Part shown: one piece after another, positions 27,401 through 41,200 of the stretch
How positions within the stretch are numbered: position 1 is the stretch's first letter
Layout: each line of letters opens with the position of its first letter
From: Icerya purchasi
Lineage: Eukaryota > Arthropoda > Insecta > Hemiptera > Monophlebidae
NCBI GenBank assembly: GCA_039619475.1
Contig: CM077116.1
Coordinates: 147,019,088 to 147,083,087 of the forward strand
Length of the DNA: 64,000 bases
Reading direction: 5' to 3'
Position numbers and translations under genes: made by a program
The notes under the pieces: model-generated
The model's input: the letters and a program-made list of their open reading frames with translations, nothing else
The model's database searches: none
What the model was told of the DNA's origin: nothing

Positions 27401-30400
27401 AGATGGCCGAGATAAAAAAGAAATTAGATCAAGAATAGGAATGGCCAAACAAGCGTTTAATAATTTACAAGCGGCGTTGAGGGATCGGAAGCTTGGAATG
27501 CAATTGAAACTAAGGATCAACAACTGCTACTTGATGTCAGTGCTAAAATAGATGGGCATGTAGAGTGCTAAACAACTTGGATAATCAAAATAAATATAAC
27601 GCAAGGTTTTGGAGAAAAGTAAAATATTTTTTTAACTTCAGGTACTTATCTAGATATCCAAAAATATTTGGAACTAAAAGTCTAGGGCAAAGTATGCATG
27701 CGGATAGTAATTAAAATTACCAATACGTAGGATAAATATGGCGGGAGAAATATAAATAAATTACTTGAGGAACTAATTATCTACAAAAGGTTGAATTAAA
27801 AATATACTTAAATACTGCTTCAAGAGAGAGTAAATGACTCGGGGAAATGATTAAGCACAATTGATGTAGAAAAATAGAGATTTAAGTGACTGTGAGTATC
27901 TTTAGTCAGTTAGATTTTTATAAAAATATACGAAATATTTTTCATATTTTTTGTTGATAATCGTTTCATGTTTGATGGAATGTGGATTTATAAAATTTTA
28001 TATTTAATACATTTTTGGGAAATAAAATAATGCGATTATTTGAAACTCTAAATGTTATTCTATGATATTAGTCGAAAATCCCCTCGTGGAGGGAAGATCA
28101 GTTTACAAGATAGTGGGAGTAACGAAGGAATGCCTAATGCTGATAATCAAGATGTTAGTAGTTCGGGAGACGCAACTGGCAATTCCGCGAATACAGGATC
28201 GGGATCATCTGGGCTTACATCAAGCGGCGTAAGCATACAAATTCCTACGTCATCTCGTGCTACATCGTCTTTCGAAGAAAACTTTGCCGTAGCGATGGCC
28301 ACCAGCAGTACGTATTATACTTTTAACTTTGCTAAAATAATTACTGAAATATTTTGTTGTTATTAGTTTTTTACGTAATTAAGTCTTGAGTGTTAGTGAA
28401 AAAATAAGATCCCATGGTTTACAAAAATCTGCAAAAATCTTTTATTATATCGTATTTCTCAATCTAATTATCGAAACTAATTAAGTATCGTTACGCGGTA
28501 CAAGTTTTTTAAATCCTTACGGGTACTCTTCTGTTATCAAGTTTGTCCGTATGTCATGAACTGCAGCCTGTACTCTGTTTACTTCTAAGTTGCCTTTCAA
28601 GTAGAGGAAAATATGAAAATCAGATGGCTTTATATCGGAAGAATATGCTGGATGTTTAAATGCGTCCCATTCGAATAGTGTAACCGAAGCGGTTTAGGAG
28701 CAAGTATTATCGCGAATAAAGGTGATTTTTAATTACACTGGATGGCCTTTCAATAGGTTTTTAAAGTCTCACAGTAGCTCTCTGCATACTCCCACTGACG
28801 GACCAGACAAAGAATATTCTTCTAAAAGAAATTCTTTAAAGACTCAAAAAACTACAATAAAATAATTCTAGATTTCTTTTGTTTAAACTTTTTTAGCAGT
28901 CGTTCATTTGTTTCCCTTCAAAATCAAAATTGTAGTTTTAATTCTGCAGTGCAGCAGAGATGCATTGCTCATCGTCTGCAATAATACGATAAAAAATTTC
29001 GTTTTCCTCACAATAACGAGTCAAAAATCCTACACGGCAACTATTTAATTTGTTTTATAAGTTCTGCTGAGTTTGTTCATTATTAATTTTGAGTACATTA
29101 GACGCATTTCACTGTGTTTATTGCAAAAACTATCGTGTAAAATTTCGATTAATTCGTGTTTTTGCAAATGATGATGAATACTATAAGTTTCCGATATTTG
29201 TCGAGCAGTGCACAAACGCTGTTCACATTTATTTCTTTTCAACGTAAACATTTTTAAATTAGTGAAATATTAATGTATATTTTTTTTATTGGTTGTTTTA
29301 TTTCATTTTTACCAATTACACGCGCGCACACACACGCGTATATATATGTAATATGTATATATTTTTTTTTTTTTTTTAATTCTAAATACTCTTAAGTTAT
29401 GACTATTGAAAATTAATTGTATTCATTGCGTTTTTTTGCCATTGAGCATAATATATATATATAATAATTTGGTTCATGTTTTGATCAGCTACCTGGGCTA
29501 ACTTTATTCAAGGTGGTGGTGGGAGTAGTTCTGCAAGCGGCGCAGGTTCTGTTTTATTACAAGATAGTGAAGCCGATGATCCAGATGTTGGTCGTTTACA
29601 GGCACTGCTGGAATCTCGGGGGTTGCCACCTCATTTGTTTGGCGCTCTTGGTCCAAGGATGCAGCACTTATTGCAGCGAAGTATGGGAGGTTCTAATGGT
29701 AATAAATATTGATTTATAATTTGGTTATTATAATGTAATTATATATGTCTTATGTGTGAATACCTATTCATTATGGCGGAAGAAGTTAAACCGGAAACAG
29801 TGAACCATTTCTATTAATAATATGAATTTTAAGTATTTTTTAAAATATATACTTGTGTATTGCGTAAAATTTATATAATTAATACGATCGGATAATTGCA
29901 AAAAGTCTTTTACTTGTAGTTATTTTTTGCAAAACTATAATTATCTGATGTTTTAGTTTTACATGCGTTACAATAGGAACACTTGTTCTCTATTCTTTCC
30001 TTATAGTTTATTGAATTAATTGAAAATCGAAATTTTAATAACTTATTTTTAGCTACCAAAGCACATCAATTGTTAGCTGGTTTACAAGCCGCTGGAGATG
30101 AAGGTCAACAGTTACAGTCCGTAATAGAAATGTGTCAAATGCTAGTAATGGGTAATGAAGATACACTAGCGGGTTTTCCTGTAAAACAAGTTGTGCCCAA
30201 TTTAATTGCCTTACTTTCTATGGAACATAATTTCGACATGGTATGCAAATTTTCGTTAATATAATTATTAAGGGTTTTGCGAAATATAAATATTTAATTT
30301 GTGTATTTGGTCACGTTAGATGAATCATGCTTGCCGTGCTCTTACATACATGATGGAAGCATTACCTCGTTCATCTGCAATTGTTCTCGATGCCGTGCCA

Positions 30401-33400
30401 ACATTTTTGCAGAAATTGCAAGTTATTCAATGTATGGATGTGGCTGAGCAAAGTTTAACAGCTTTAGAAATGCTTTCTCGTCGACATGGCAAAGCAATTT
30501 TACAGGCGGTAAGAAATCTTTTTTTTTTTTTTTTATTTTAATTTGTAGAGATAACTAATTATGGATGTGTAGTTCGTTTTCTTCTGGCACGTGAACAAAG
30601 GATCTCCACCTAGAAGCTACATTGATGAGAAAGAGTTAGCTAGATCGAGATTCAGTCAGTGCTTGATAATATAAATACACTGAGAGCTTGAATGGTATAA
30701 GGAGTAGAAACAGATAGGGTGTTTGAAGCACACTAGGGAGTAGGAAGCCGTCAGTTAGATGGAGACTCTGTTAGGGATTGATAATATAAGTATACTGAAA
30801 CCTGGAATGATGTAGGAAGTCGGAAAAGATAAAAAAAATATAGACTGATATTTCTAAAAGAAATTTTGAATAAATTAATTTCGATTCTTTTTTTTACATT
30901 TTATTTTTAATTCCTTCTTTCCATTATTCATTATTTGCGTGCCGAACATTCGTCTTTTTATACTGTCATTTTTATTTCTATGGATTAATTTGTAGAGGAA
31001 TGTATAGGTAAAAATGATTGTGCGTGTGTTGTTGACAATATATGTAGGAAAGAATTTACATAGAATGCAAAGTGTATTAAAAGGATTGGGGAAAATTGTG
31101 AAATATATGCGGTGAGAGTAATAATGGTGATGAGTTAGTAACGAAGAGAAAGTAGAGATGGTAGGTAGAAATTTATTCCAATCGGGGGTATTAGTTGGAA
31201 GATCAATAAATAATTTAAATAACGAAATGAAGGCAAACCAGGAATTATAACTTTCGATGGAAAAAAAACAATTCTAATTAGTACAATAGACTTAATCTTA
31301 AAGAAGTGGATTCGCGAGATAGTTTTACTTTCTCAACGCGTTACGAAATTCTGTGAAGAGCAAAAGAAGGACATAATATGAGACTTTTGAGATATACGGA
31401 AGAAAATACCTGGAGAATCAAATATGAAAAATAAATTAAGGGAATGGAAGAAAACTAAAGTTGATAAATAATAATGAAACAGTAAGAAAACAAATCTAAA
31501 TTTTTATATTGTGATTAACTATTATTATTAAAATAATTTATTTTGTTAGCATAATAGTCAACATCCTTGACTACCAAACTTAAAGTCGTTCCGTGTTTGA
31601 TTTAGCGACGAAACTTGTACTTAGTCTGAAATCGAATTAAGTATTACAGAAGTTTGGGTACGTAAACGTGGGTCTTAGAAGAAAGGAAGTGACCTATTAT
31701 CCAATTTTCCCTGTGTAACATATTTTATCCCACACAGCTTTTTGTGTATTTTAACTGGCGTTGGTCCGTTAAATAATTCTCTATAAATATGAATATTCCC
31801 GAATATTTTTAGTGTATTACTTTATTATTTTATGGACTATGAAGAAACCAAAAGTTAGGCGATCGTGTGACATGAAGTTTTCTTACCGCAAGTTATAATA
31901 GTTCCGCTTTTTATTTTTTTCGTTTAATAATAAAACTGTCTATTATATGTTTTTTTGTACGTTATTTTTGCTCTCTTTGTTTTTCTTAACTTTATTGGTA
32001 ATAGAGCCTTTCAAATATTTCCTTTTAAGTATGATTATTTTATTTACTTTATTATGAGAATTCTAAATTTTTGCACCGCCTTCTGTAATTTCAAGTGAGT
32101 CTAGGTGCCGTAATAGCCCAGGTAGTTACACACGGCGCCTAGATTTGTATTTGTAAATTTAAAAAAAAAAAAAAAATTAATAAACTGCTATCGTTGCGAG
32201 CGTGTAAATCCAAATAATATATATCACCCAGAAGAGAGTGATAATTGGCAGTTCTGACGTTATTAAAACATTATTATATTTTTTTGTATTTGTATTAATA
32301 TAATTCTGGTAAATTGTTGGTATTCTTATCAGTTGATCCTCAGAAATGAATTGATATATTTTTTTCATTTCGTTGCTGTTAAGATAAATTCAGTTTATAA
32401 ATTTGTCTGTAGTGTCTTAGAATAAGCTACCAGTTGTTATATATTGTGAGGAACTAAAACTCCCTGATTCTGGACGCCATTTGTTAGGGTTTTCTTTCCG
32501 ATGTTACTTTTCTGGGAAGCCGGTGCCGTGGATTCACCTAATTTTCTATATAATTTTGTTTTTTTTTTACCTTTTTACTTTTTTACACACGGACGTCAAT
32601 GGGGCATCGGAGCCAATCGCGCTTTTAGAAACTGCTCTTTTTTTTACTAAGTTTTTTGATAATTTCGCATAGCTATTTTTACGAAAAATAAAAACGACCT
32701 GTTATATCGGGTGCCAGCGATTCGGCCTTGCACCTTTCGCGTAAAATATCGAGCTTAAAAAAATGTTCAAAAGAAAATCTTATTAAGTGAAACGAAACCA
32801 AAAAATCGATAAATGAGCAGTACGCGGCGTATCAACAACGTTTCGTGTAATATATGGACTAGACAAAACCAATAGCTACATACAGCGTTGCACGATAAAC
32901 TCATCAAAACGGTAACTGAACGATTAATAATAAACCGACCGACGGAAAAACAAACAATTAACCGATATTATCAACTAAGTGTTCTCTACTAGCTGCGCTA
33001 CTTACACTTTTATCTACCTGTAACAATTAGTCGGCAGATAGATAATTGTATCAATATATATTTATGTGTATATATATATATATATATATATGGAGAGAGA
33101 GAGAGAGAGAGATATTTATTTATTTGCCTTTTTAAAACGTAAAAATGTGTTTTCGTAAAATTGCAATATTTTTAAATGGTCTTATTTATTCGTTTTAAAA
33201 GATTTGTGTTAATAAATATTCTATATTTAATACTTGTACTATAAAAATTCTTAAGGGTTTTGTTTGCATGGTTAGAGTTACTTTATTAAATGTAATTTAT
33301 TAAATAAATAAAAATTTGTATAGATTTTTCATTATGTTGTATTATTTTATGTTACATTGTTACAGCAAGGGGTTTCTGCTTGCTTAATGTATTTGGATTT

Positions 33401-36400
33401 CTTCAGTATTGCTGCGCAACGCGCTGCGTTGTCTGTAACTTCTAATTGCTGTCAAAGTGTAGTGGGTGATGAATTTGCTTACATTCAGTCTTCTTTACAC
33501 TTGTTATCATCCCGATTAGCTCATCAGGTATAATTTACGATTACTTAAACTGTAATGTTATTCTGTATGTAAATTTTCTTCATATCTTGTTACTTATATA
33601 CTTTTACGATGTTGGTATTTGTGTATTAAGACGGATATACAACTTGTTAAATAAATGTTATTGAATTAACTTTTAGTAAGATTTAAATGCAGTTATTAAG
33701 TGAAATAAAATTTGATTTGTGGTCAAATGAGCAATAAGTCTAGGCAAGAAAAAAAATTACGAACCAACATGTTTTATTAAGCAACTTTGAATCGATCTTA
33801 CCTCTTTGGATTATACTTTTATATTCGTGAAACATGGTGGTTCAGTGATAATAAGAGTTATATAAGTCGAAATGCCCCATCCAATCACGTTCATTTTAAT
33901 TAAGTCATCTCTTCCTTTTTCTCTTTTGACTCTGTTTCTTATGTTGCATTCGATTCTTTATCTGCCATTCTTATTTCTCTGTTCTTCTCTTACCTCCTGT
34001 TTGCCAAGGATAACTTCTTGTTTAGCATTTATGAACATAAAATGTTCCGCAGCTTTACTGCTGCTTAATTTTCTCCTTCTGTTATAATTTTATCTCATTA
34101 CGGAAGGAAGCCTACAAACTGGTTGACAACTAAGTTTGTACAGGTATTTCTCCCGACTTATTTTTAACGCTGATTGTACCCCTTATAGAGAAGTACTTAC
34201 AAAACGGCCTGTAACCAATTTCGGGCAAGTCTTTTCTCGACAATATGTTCCCCTCTTTATTAACTTTTCTTTTAAGTTGGAAGCTTGTCTACGAACTCTC
34301 TTCTCCTTTTTTATACCTTTCTTACTACGTTTATATTCATTTATTTTACTATAAATCGGTGCTGCCTTCTTTTTTCCCTTTCATATTCTTTTCGTTCTTA
34401 TTCATCTCTTTTTAGCTATCATTCCGCTGTCTTGCGCCTTGAATATTCTGCAACGGAATTGTCGCATTTTAGAAGCTAATAAATTAAGTTTAGAGGGTTT
34501 ATTAGACCTCTACGGTATCTATGTAGAACTCTTACCTGAAACTTGGTTTAAATCTTCCTTGTCTATACATTTCGAAGGTTATTCTCTAGTTCGGTCTGAT
34601 TGTGTCGATGTGTATAGTGGTGCCGTCATTCTAATTAAACACGGTTTATCATATCTGTCTCACAATATTTAGCTTTTTCTTTCGCCCCTTTTTAATCTCC
34701 CTAACATGGTTCACACTTCGTTTTCAAATCTCCTCCTGATTCTTATACATATTGCTTGAAATCTACACATTCAACTTTTTCTGTATCCTCTTCTCTTATT
34801 TCTTTTACACATGTTTGCTCATTTTTTTACGTCTCCTCTTTTTGATGGAATGAGGAGTGTAAAGCAGCTTTATGGGAAAGTATTGCCATCTTTAAATTGC
34901 TTCCGTTCCTCAATGTCTTTGTTTTTTAGCTCACAAAAAAGCCAACGCAAAAATTTGGTACATCTTAAAATCTGCCAAGAATTCTTTGAAATTTTTTTGT
35001 TTCTCTTTCTTTAGAGCTACGTCATTTGCTCAGATCTGGAAATTTGGATCACCTCTTTCTGAGCGCTCTCGTCTCTTCTGTCTTCCGTTGTCTCAGCTTC
35101 ATTCTTTCTTGGATTTTATTGTTCCCGCTTATGTCTCCTCTTTCGAGGAATCTAACATTCCTTCTATTCCTAATAATATTTCTTTTCAGCAGCAGTTACA
35201 GAACTAATGAAGAAATCTTAACAAGAGTTTAACATAGACATTTGCATTTGTTTTAGGTTCTTAATTGTTAATACATTTCATTTTCTTTTTATCTTTTATA
35301 TGGATAGTTTAAAAACCAGCATTGCGAAGTACTTTATTGTTTTTAGTATCTTTAGAGCGGCAGATAGAGTTACAATCAGTTCAACAGTTTTTCTTTGATT
35401 GTTTAGTACAATTAACATGATTCATTTCTACTAACTAGACCAGAAAGCAGTAATTAGAAATGTATTATTTAAATGCAAAAACAACTATGCCAACATATTT
35501 CGTTGCAAAAAGCTACTAATTCATAGTAATATATAAATAATACCGTGAATGTATGGCTCTTGCTACGAAACTTTTTATGTTTGTATGTATTGTATTAAAG
35601 CTGATCTATTTTCAAAAAAAAAAAAAAAAACAAGTTCAGTCAAGTATGATGTTTTATGTGCTAAGGATTCAGTATTTTAACTTAAAGATAACTGTAATTT
35701 ATATCTATATAATACTAAATTCAAAACAAAAAAATCTGATTTTTCGAGGAGTAAAGAGGGAGAGATATGTAATTTTTTGCGTTTTTTCAACGTTTCGCCA
35801 ATTTCGAAAGTTTCTTTGAGAAATGAAATACGGCTTCGTTCCCGACAAGTAATAATCTTTCCATCGATATATCATATGCCTAAAAAATATATATTTTTTT
35901 CAAAACTTTCGAGCTTTCGGTGCCCTTAGGGCCCAGATGTAAAGTTGTAAACCCGGCTATAGTTTTCCTATAAAGCGGTTCTTCATGCATTTGTTTAAGA
36001 TACATTTTGGTTTCCCCAACTTTTTCGCTCGGGATATTGCTTACATGAACATCCTTTTTTATTTTGCTGTTTTTGGCCTAAAAGTGGGAGTTTAAATAAT
36101 TTTTCAGTTTTATGAAAGAGCTTCTGGGTTTAGTTTTATATTTGAATTTCATTTTTAAAGAGTTATCTGGTTATGAGTTATGAATTTTTCAGTGATTTTT
36201 GAGGTTGTTTTGAATTCCATATTATATATTCTTAACGGTTTTTTGGATTTTTTGCCGCCCAGAGTAATCGGTTAGCTTGAAATTATAAATTGTCTTATTT
36301 TGTCGTTCCTGAACCATCTTATTAGGATTCCTTACATTATATGTGTACGGAATCCTAAAAAAAAGCCCAACTTATGAGGAAATGACTTTCACTTCTTTTT

Positions 36401-38209
36401 TTTCTTTTTTTTCTTTTTTTTTTGTAGCCTGCTTTTCCTCTTTGTCTTTGGGTTTTCTAGTTTTCTGCTACTTTAAGGAATAGTGTTATTTTTCGTTCTT
36501 GCCTTTGTTTTGTCTATTAAGTGCTTTCTACTCGATGATATTAGTGGATTTGTGATTTAGTAGAAAAATCACGGCTGTAGTTGTTGGTTTGATTCTTGAG
36601 GAGACAACTTTTTAAAGGACCCAGTTATTGTTTCGTTGTTTGCTCTCTTCATAATGCCGTTATCACTTGCGGAAGTGTATAAAATATTTTCCATAATTGA
36701 TTCGTTCTTAATTAATCCATAGATCGTGACTATATCGTTGTTGAGTAAGGATGTCAAAAAACCATTAAAAAAATAGATACATTTGTAAAAAAAAAATTGT
36801 GGGTCTAAATTTATTCTAAAAAGTTAGATAAACTTGTTTTGTATGGTTTAATTTAATATGTAAATTAATACTTTATTGCGTATGTTATACATTTTTGTTG
36901 ATAAAGAACGTTATAGTGAAAATGAATCAAATGAATTTCATTACCATCAAAAAAACATCACCTTAATTAGTAATATGTTTCTGTTTAGGATAAGAAAAGT
37001 GTCGAAAGCGTTTGTATTGCATTCAGCCGTTTAGTTGATAGCTTCCAGGATGACAAAGGAAGGCTAAGAGAAATCGCCGGTAATGAGTTATTAACAAATC
37101 TGCAACAGTTGGTAAGAACATATAACTGATATTTTAAGTAATGTAGATCAAAAATTATTCGTGTTGAAGTTATTCGTTTATTAATGACTCAGAATTATAT
37201 AAGCTTTTTACGAAAATATTTAGTATCTTTATTTTTATATATGTAATATATGTACACGGTGTGTCCCGAAAGTTTCCGGACCGAGTTCATAAAATCGGTA
37301 CTGGTGGCGCTATGTCTTTGAAACTTTGGGAAGTTGTGGCGTGAACCTTCGTAAACACACGTGCGAAGTTTCATCAGTATGCGGCTACTGGCCTTGAAGT
37401 TATGTTGTGTTAAGTAAAGGTGTATATGTGCGCTCGGTTACAAATTCTTCATGGAGAAAAATTTAGAGCAACGTACCGTGATTAAATTTTGTTTTAAAGT
37501 CGGTTTAACGGCTAACAAAGCTTTTGAAATGATTCGCACTGCTTATGGTGACGATGCTATGTCCCGTACATCAGCTTTCGATTGGTTTGGTCGTTTTCGT
37601 GAGGGAAGAGAGGAGATTGTTGACGACGAGCGCAGCGGTCGACCAGGGACGACAAGAAACGATGCAAATATCCAGCGTGTGGGGGATTTTTTGAAGGCTG
37701 ACCGACGAGCCACGTGTCGTTCCATCGCAGACAGCCTGAATATACCGAAAACAGAGGTTTTCGACAGCCTTTTGAAAAGAATTGGACGCGTCAGACCGCA
37801 GATGTTTTCGAGTCGAAATTTTTTCCTGTTACACGACAACGTACCTGCTCACACGGCAACGATGAACCGTCAGTTTTTGGCCCAAAAGCGGATCACAACA
37901 TTGAACCACCCCCCATACTCGCCTGATTTAAGTCCCCCGGACTACTTTCTATTCCCAAAACTCAAAATGGAGTTGAAAGGAGATCGTTGTTTTTCAACCG
38001 TAGAAGAGATCCAGGAAGCTGTAACCGCCAAGCTGAAGACGTTTCCAAAAGAGGCCTACCAGAAATGTATGAATGACCTAAAAACGCGCGCTGACCAGTG
38101 TATCGTTCTTAAGGGTGAATATTTCGAATAAAAAAATGTTTGTTATATTTTTGTAATTTTTTGGGGAGGCTCTGTGACGTCAGTCCGGAAACTTTCGAGA
38201 CACCGTGTA

Positions 38210-38253
<44 letters not shown>

Positions 38254-41200
38254 AGCCAAAAATACTGTCAGTGCAGTTGCATATAGAGAATTTCGCGTAA
38301 TACAACATGGTAACACTGTCAGCATGTGTAATGCATCGTCGGACAGGAGAATAGCAACAGAAATAATTGTCTTAGTGTACATGGTGTATAGAAATGGAGT
38401 GGTGGGATTACCACATGCGCGTTACTATTGTTGGTTTGATGTAGACGGAGCATAGTGTGTCCTAGATTCACTTGCCCCTAAAAGGACTTGAAATCAGTGT
38501 ACGGTTTGTTTATCATGCAACATTTCAGAGAGACAGGTGATGTAATTGATGGTCCGAGAGCTGGTGGGCCACGTAATGCGAAAACAAAAAGTGTCGAAGT
38601 CGTTCGTTCGTGAATCAACCGTTATTTGCTAAGAAAGCAAAAAATAATGGCTAGGAAAATGAATATCGCGCTGAGAACGGTCTCGCGCATCATTCGCGCT
38701 GATTTACGCATGCGAGCCTGCAAATGATGTACGACTGATCTTTTAACAGAGAAATTAAAGGCAATACGGTTCGAAAGATCGAAAAAATTTTAACGCTTGT
38801 ACAGTGGAGGCGGGCATAAAAAAATACTGTTTACAGATGAAAAGATTCTTACGATAGAGGAAAAGTTTAACAAGCAAAATGATTAGATGTGTCTGCCCGC
38901 TTGTCGTATGATGCCAAAGAAAAAGTTCTACAAGTTCAACGAGGTCATCATTTCAGTTCAGTCATGGTTTGGTGAGGTGTGTCGTGGTACGAGGTAGCGT
39001 CCCTTCACTTTTAGTAGCTTCAGATTGGCCCTCTGCTAGTCCGGATTTAAATCGCTTAGATTATAGGCCATGGAATATTCTCGAGGAAATGGCTTGTTGA
39101 AAACGTCACTAAAATTTGGTGTCGCTGAAGAAAATCATACGAGAGGCAACGGCGAAAATTTCCTTAGAAATGGTGCGTACTTACATTGCCTGATGGCCGG
39201 AGTGTTTATCGTTGTGCATCGCCTGTAAAGGTGCTAATTTTGAATGACTGGCATATTTTTAACAAGAAATGTTTGTACTTTTCAAATACCGTATTTACTC
39301 GTGTAATTTACGCACTTTTTTGCCGGTTTTAACCTGCTAAAATAGGGGGCGCGTAAATTACGCGGGGAATCAGATTAACCACCATTTTGCGGGTTATATG
39401 TGTGTATTTCAAAATTACCTCTTACCTAAACAAAACACTCATTAAATGAAACTGAACCTTTATTTCGAACCAAATATATATTTACACAATAATAGGTAAC
39501 TACATTACGGTAATTTATTAATTCGGGTATCGATAATTTACTTCTAAGAAATTAGACATTGTCTTGAACCTATTAATGTATTTTAATAACGAAAATATGG
39601 TTTATATTATTTCTCCAAAAAAATGTGTGCAAAAATTAGGGTGCGTAAATTATGCGAGGGCGTAAATTACGCGAGTAAATACGGTATATTTTTTTGGAAT
39701 TTGATCATGTGCCGTTTTTGCGGTACGTTCGTTGATAGTACTGCCAGTATTTTTTGCTAAACTCTAATTATAGTACTCGTATCGTTCGTTTCGTCTCGTA
39801 GCGACGTTCACTAAAACAGTTGTGCGGTGGAAATCGTGTATTGCACTTCGAACATTAGAAAAAATCGGTTAAATAGAAGGGTAATAAATTATAACACATA
39901 TGGTAATGTAAATTCAAAAAAAAAAGTGTATTTTATTTCTCTTTTTTTCTTCTTTTATTGACAAAAATCCTCATAGGTTGGTTATAAATTACATCACAAA
40001 TATATAGATTACGCGTTAAAACCTTCATGGTCTATTCACTGGCGGAAACCAAAACAAAGTCGGTTCCGTAGTTTCCGAGATTTGTATGTAATAGACCGGT
40101 TATACCCGTGCCTTTGTCCGCATATTAATATCTGTTTAAGTCTTTCATTTTTTCCTCTGCTTAAGTAAACTGTATATTTTCACTGAAAATTTATTTATTT
40201 TATTCAGTTTTACTTTTTTTTGGGCATATTACTATTATAATGATTAAAAATTTTTAAAAAATTAAGCGGGATTAACATTGAGGTGAATACTAAAATCATC
40301 TAAGATTTACTGATGATATCATTTCGAATGAAATTAGTATACTGAAGGACTACAAATATAAATAAAGGAATTAGATGAAACTGGCAAAACTGTGGGCCTA
40401 AAAATTAACCTGCTAAAAATAAAACTAATAACTGAATTCACACACCGATATGACATTACGTTGAAAGGTAAATTCATGGAAAAAGTTGGAATGAAACAGG
40501 TATTAGAGATTCGTTAAACCAGAAAATAAACCAGAATTAAACTTGGCTGGGCATCTCTTGTTAGAAATTAAAATATTTTCAAGTCGAAAATGTTATTACA
40601 TTTAAAAGAGAATGCATTTGACTAAAGTATTCTTTCAGTGATGACATACGGTTGCAAATCCTGTGTACTAAACAGTAGCTACAAAACATAGATTAGTGGA
40701 AAAATATATGTTATCAATTACGAAAAAAAAAAGGGGGAATAGAATGGATTCGATAAAACATATGTAAGTGATATATACTATACTGTCAAAATAGTAAAAA
40801 TAGAAGAATCAAAATGGACAACAAAAGTTATACATTGGTGTCCATGAGGAGCTAAAACATGCTGAAAACAACTCTACATATGAAATGGAATTATGAAATC
40901 GCACGAAGACTAGCGTTTTTAGGGACCCAAACTGTACGAGACCGAAAAGAATGGTAAAAAATAAATTACTAGACCGTTTAATCTAAATAATTCAAGAAGA
41001 GGCTTCATCATTAAATACTGGTCAAATAGCTGACTATTAATAATGATATTATAAAGAATTATTTATAATGTACAATGGTTGCTCTAAAAATTTTGGTCAC
41101 ACCCCTCGTATCGCGCGGAAAAATAGGTCAGCGAAAAGTAAATTATACACGCTTGCAGCGTGGACTGTTTTACATTAATTCTGAAAATTTCAGCTCGATA

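Larger units (their letters stand above)
30509..33365. other. ctrip intron 12; unassigned repeats
   Basis: Contains a partly duplicated segment (about 30665-30720 and 30778-30835 share TTGATAATATAA.TA.ACTGA), a hairpin plus A-run at 32100-32175, a less AT-rich block at 32440-32760 that looks repeat-derived, and TA/GA microsatellites. No transposase or RT motif seen. Confidence 0.45.

Noticed and set aside
37543..37839. 98-codon minus-strand ORF
   Set aside because: Antisense shadow of the mariner transposase ORF.
37451..38131. Functional or domesticated transposase gene
   Set aside because: The ORF is open but lacks the first catalytic Asp and about 120 central residues, and its element has intact ends and a TA duplication, so it is an ordinary deletion derivative unless expression is shown.
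38174..38455. 93-codon ORF over the TA microsatellite
   Set aside because: Peptide is a Tyr/Ile repeat from the TA array joining two transposon ends.
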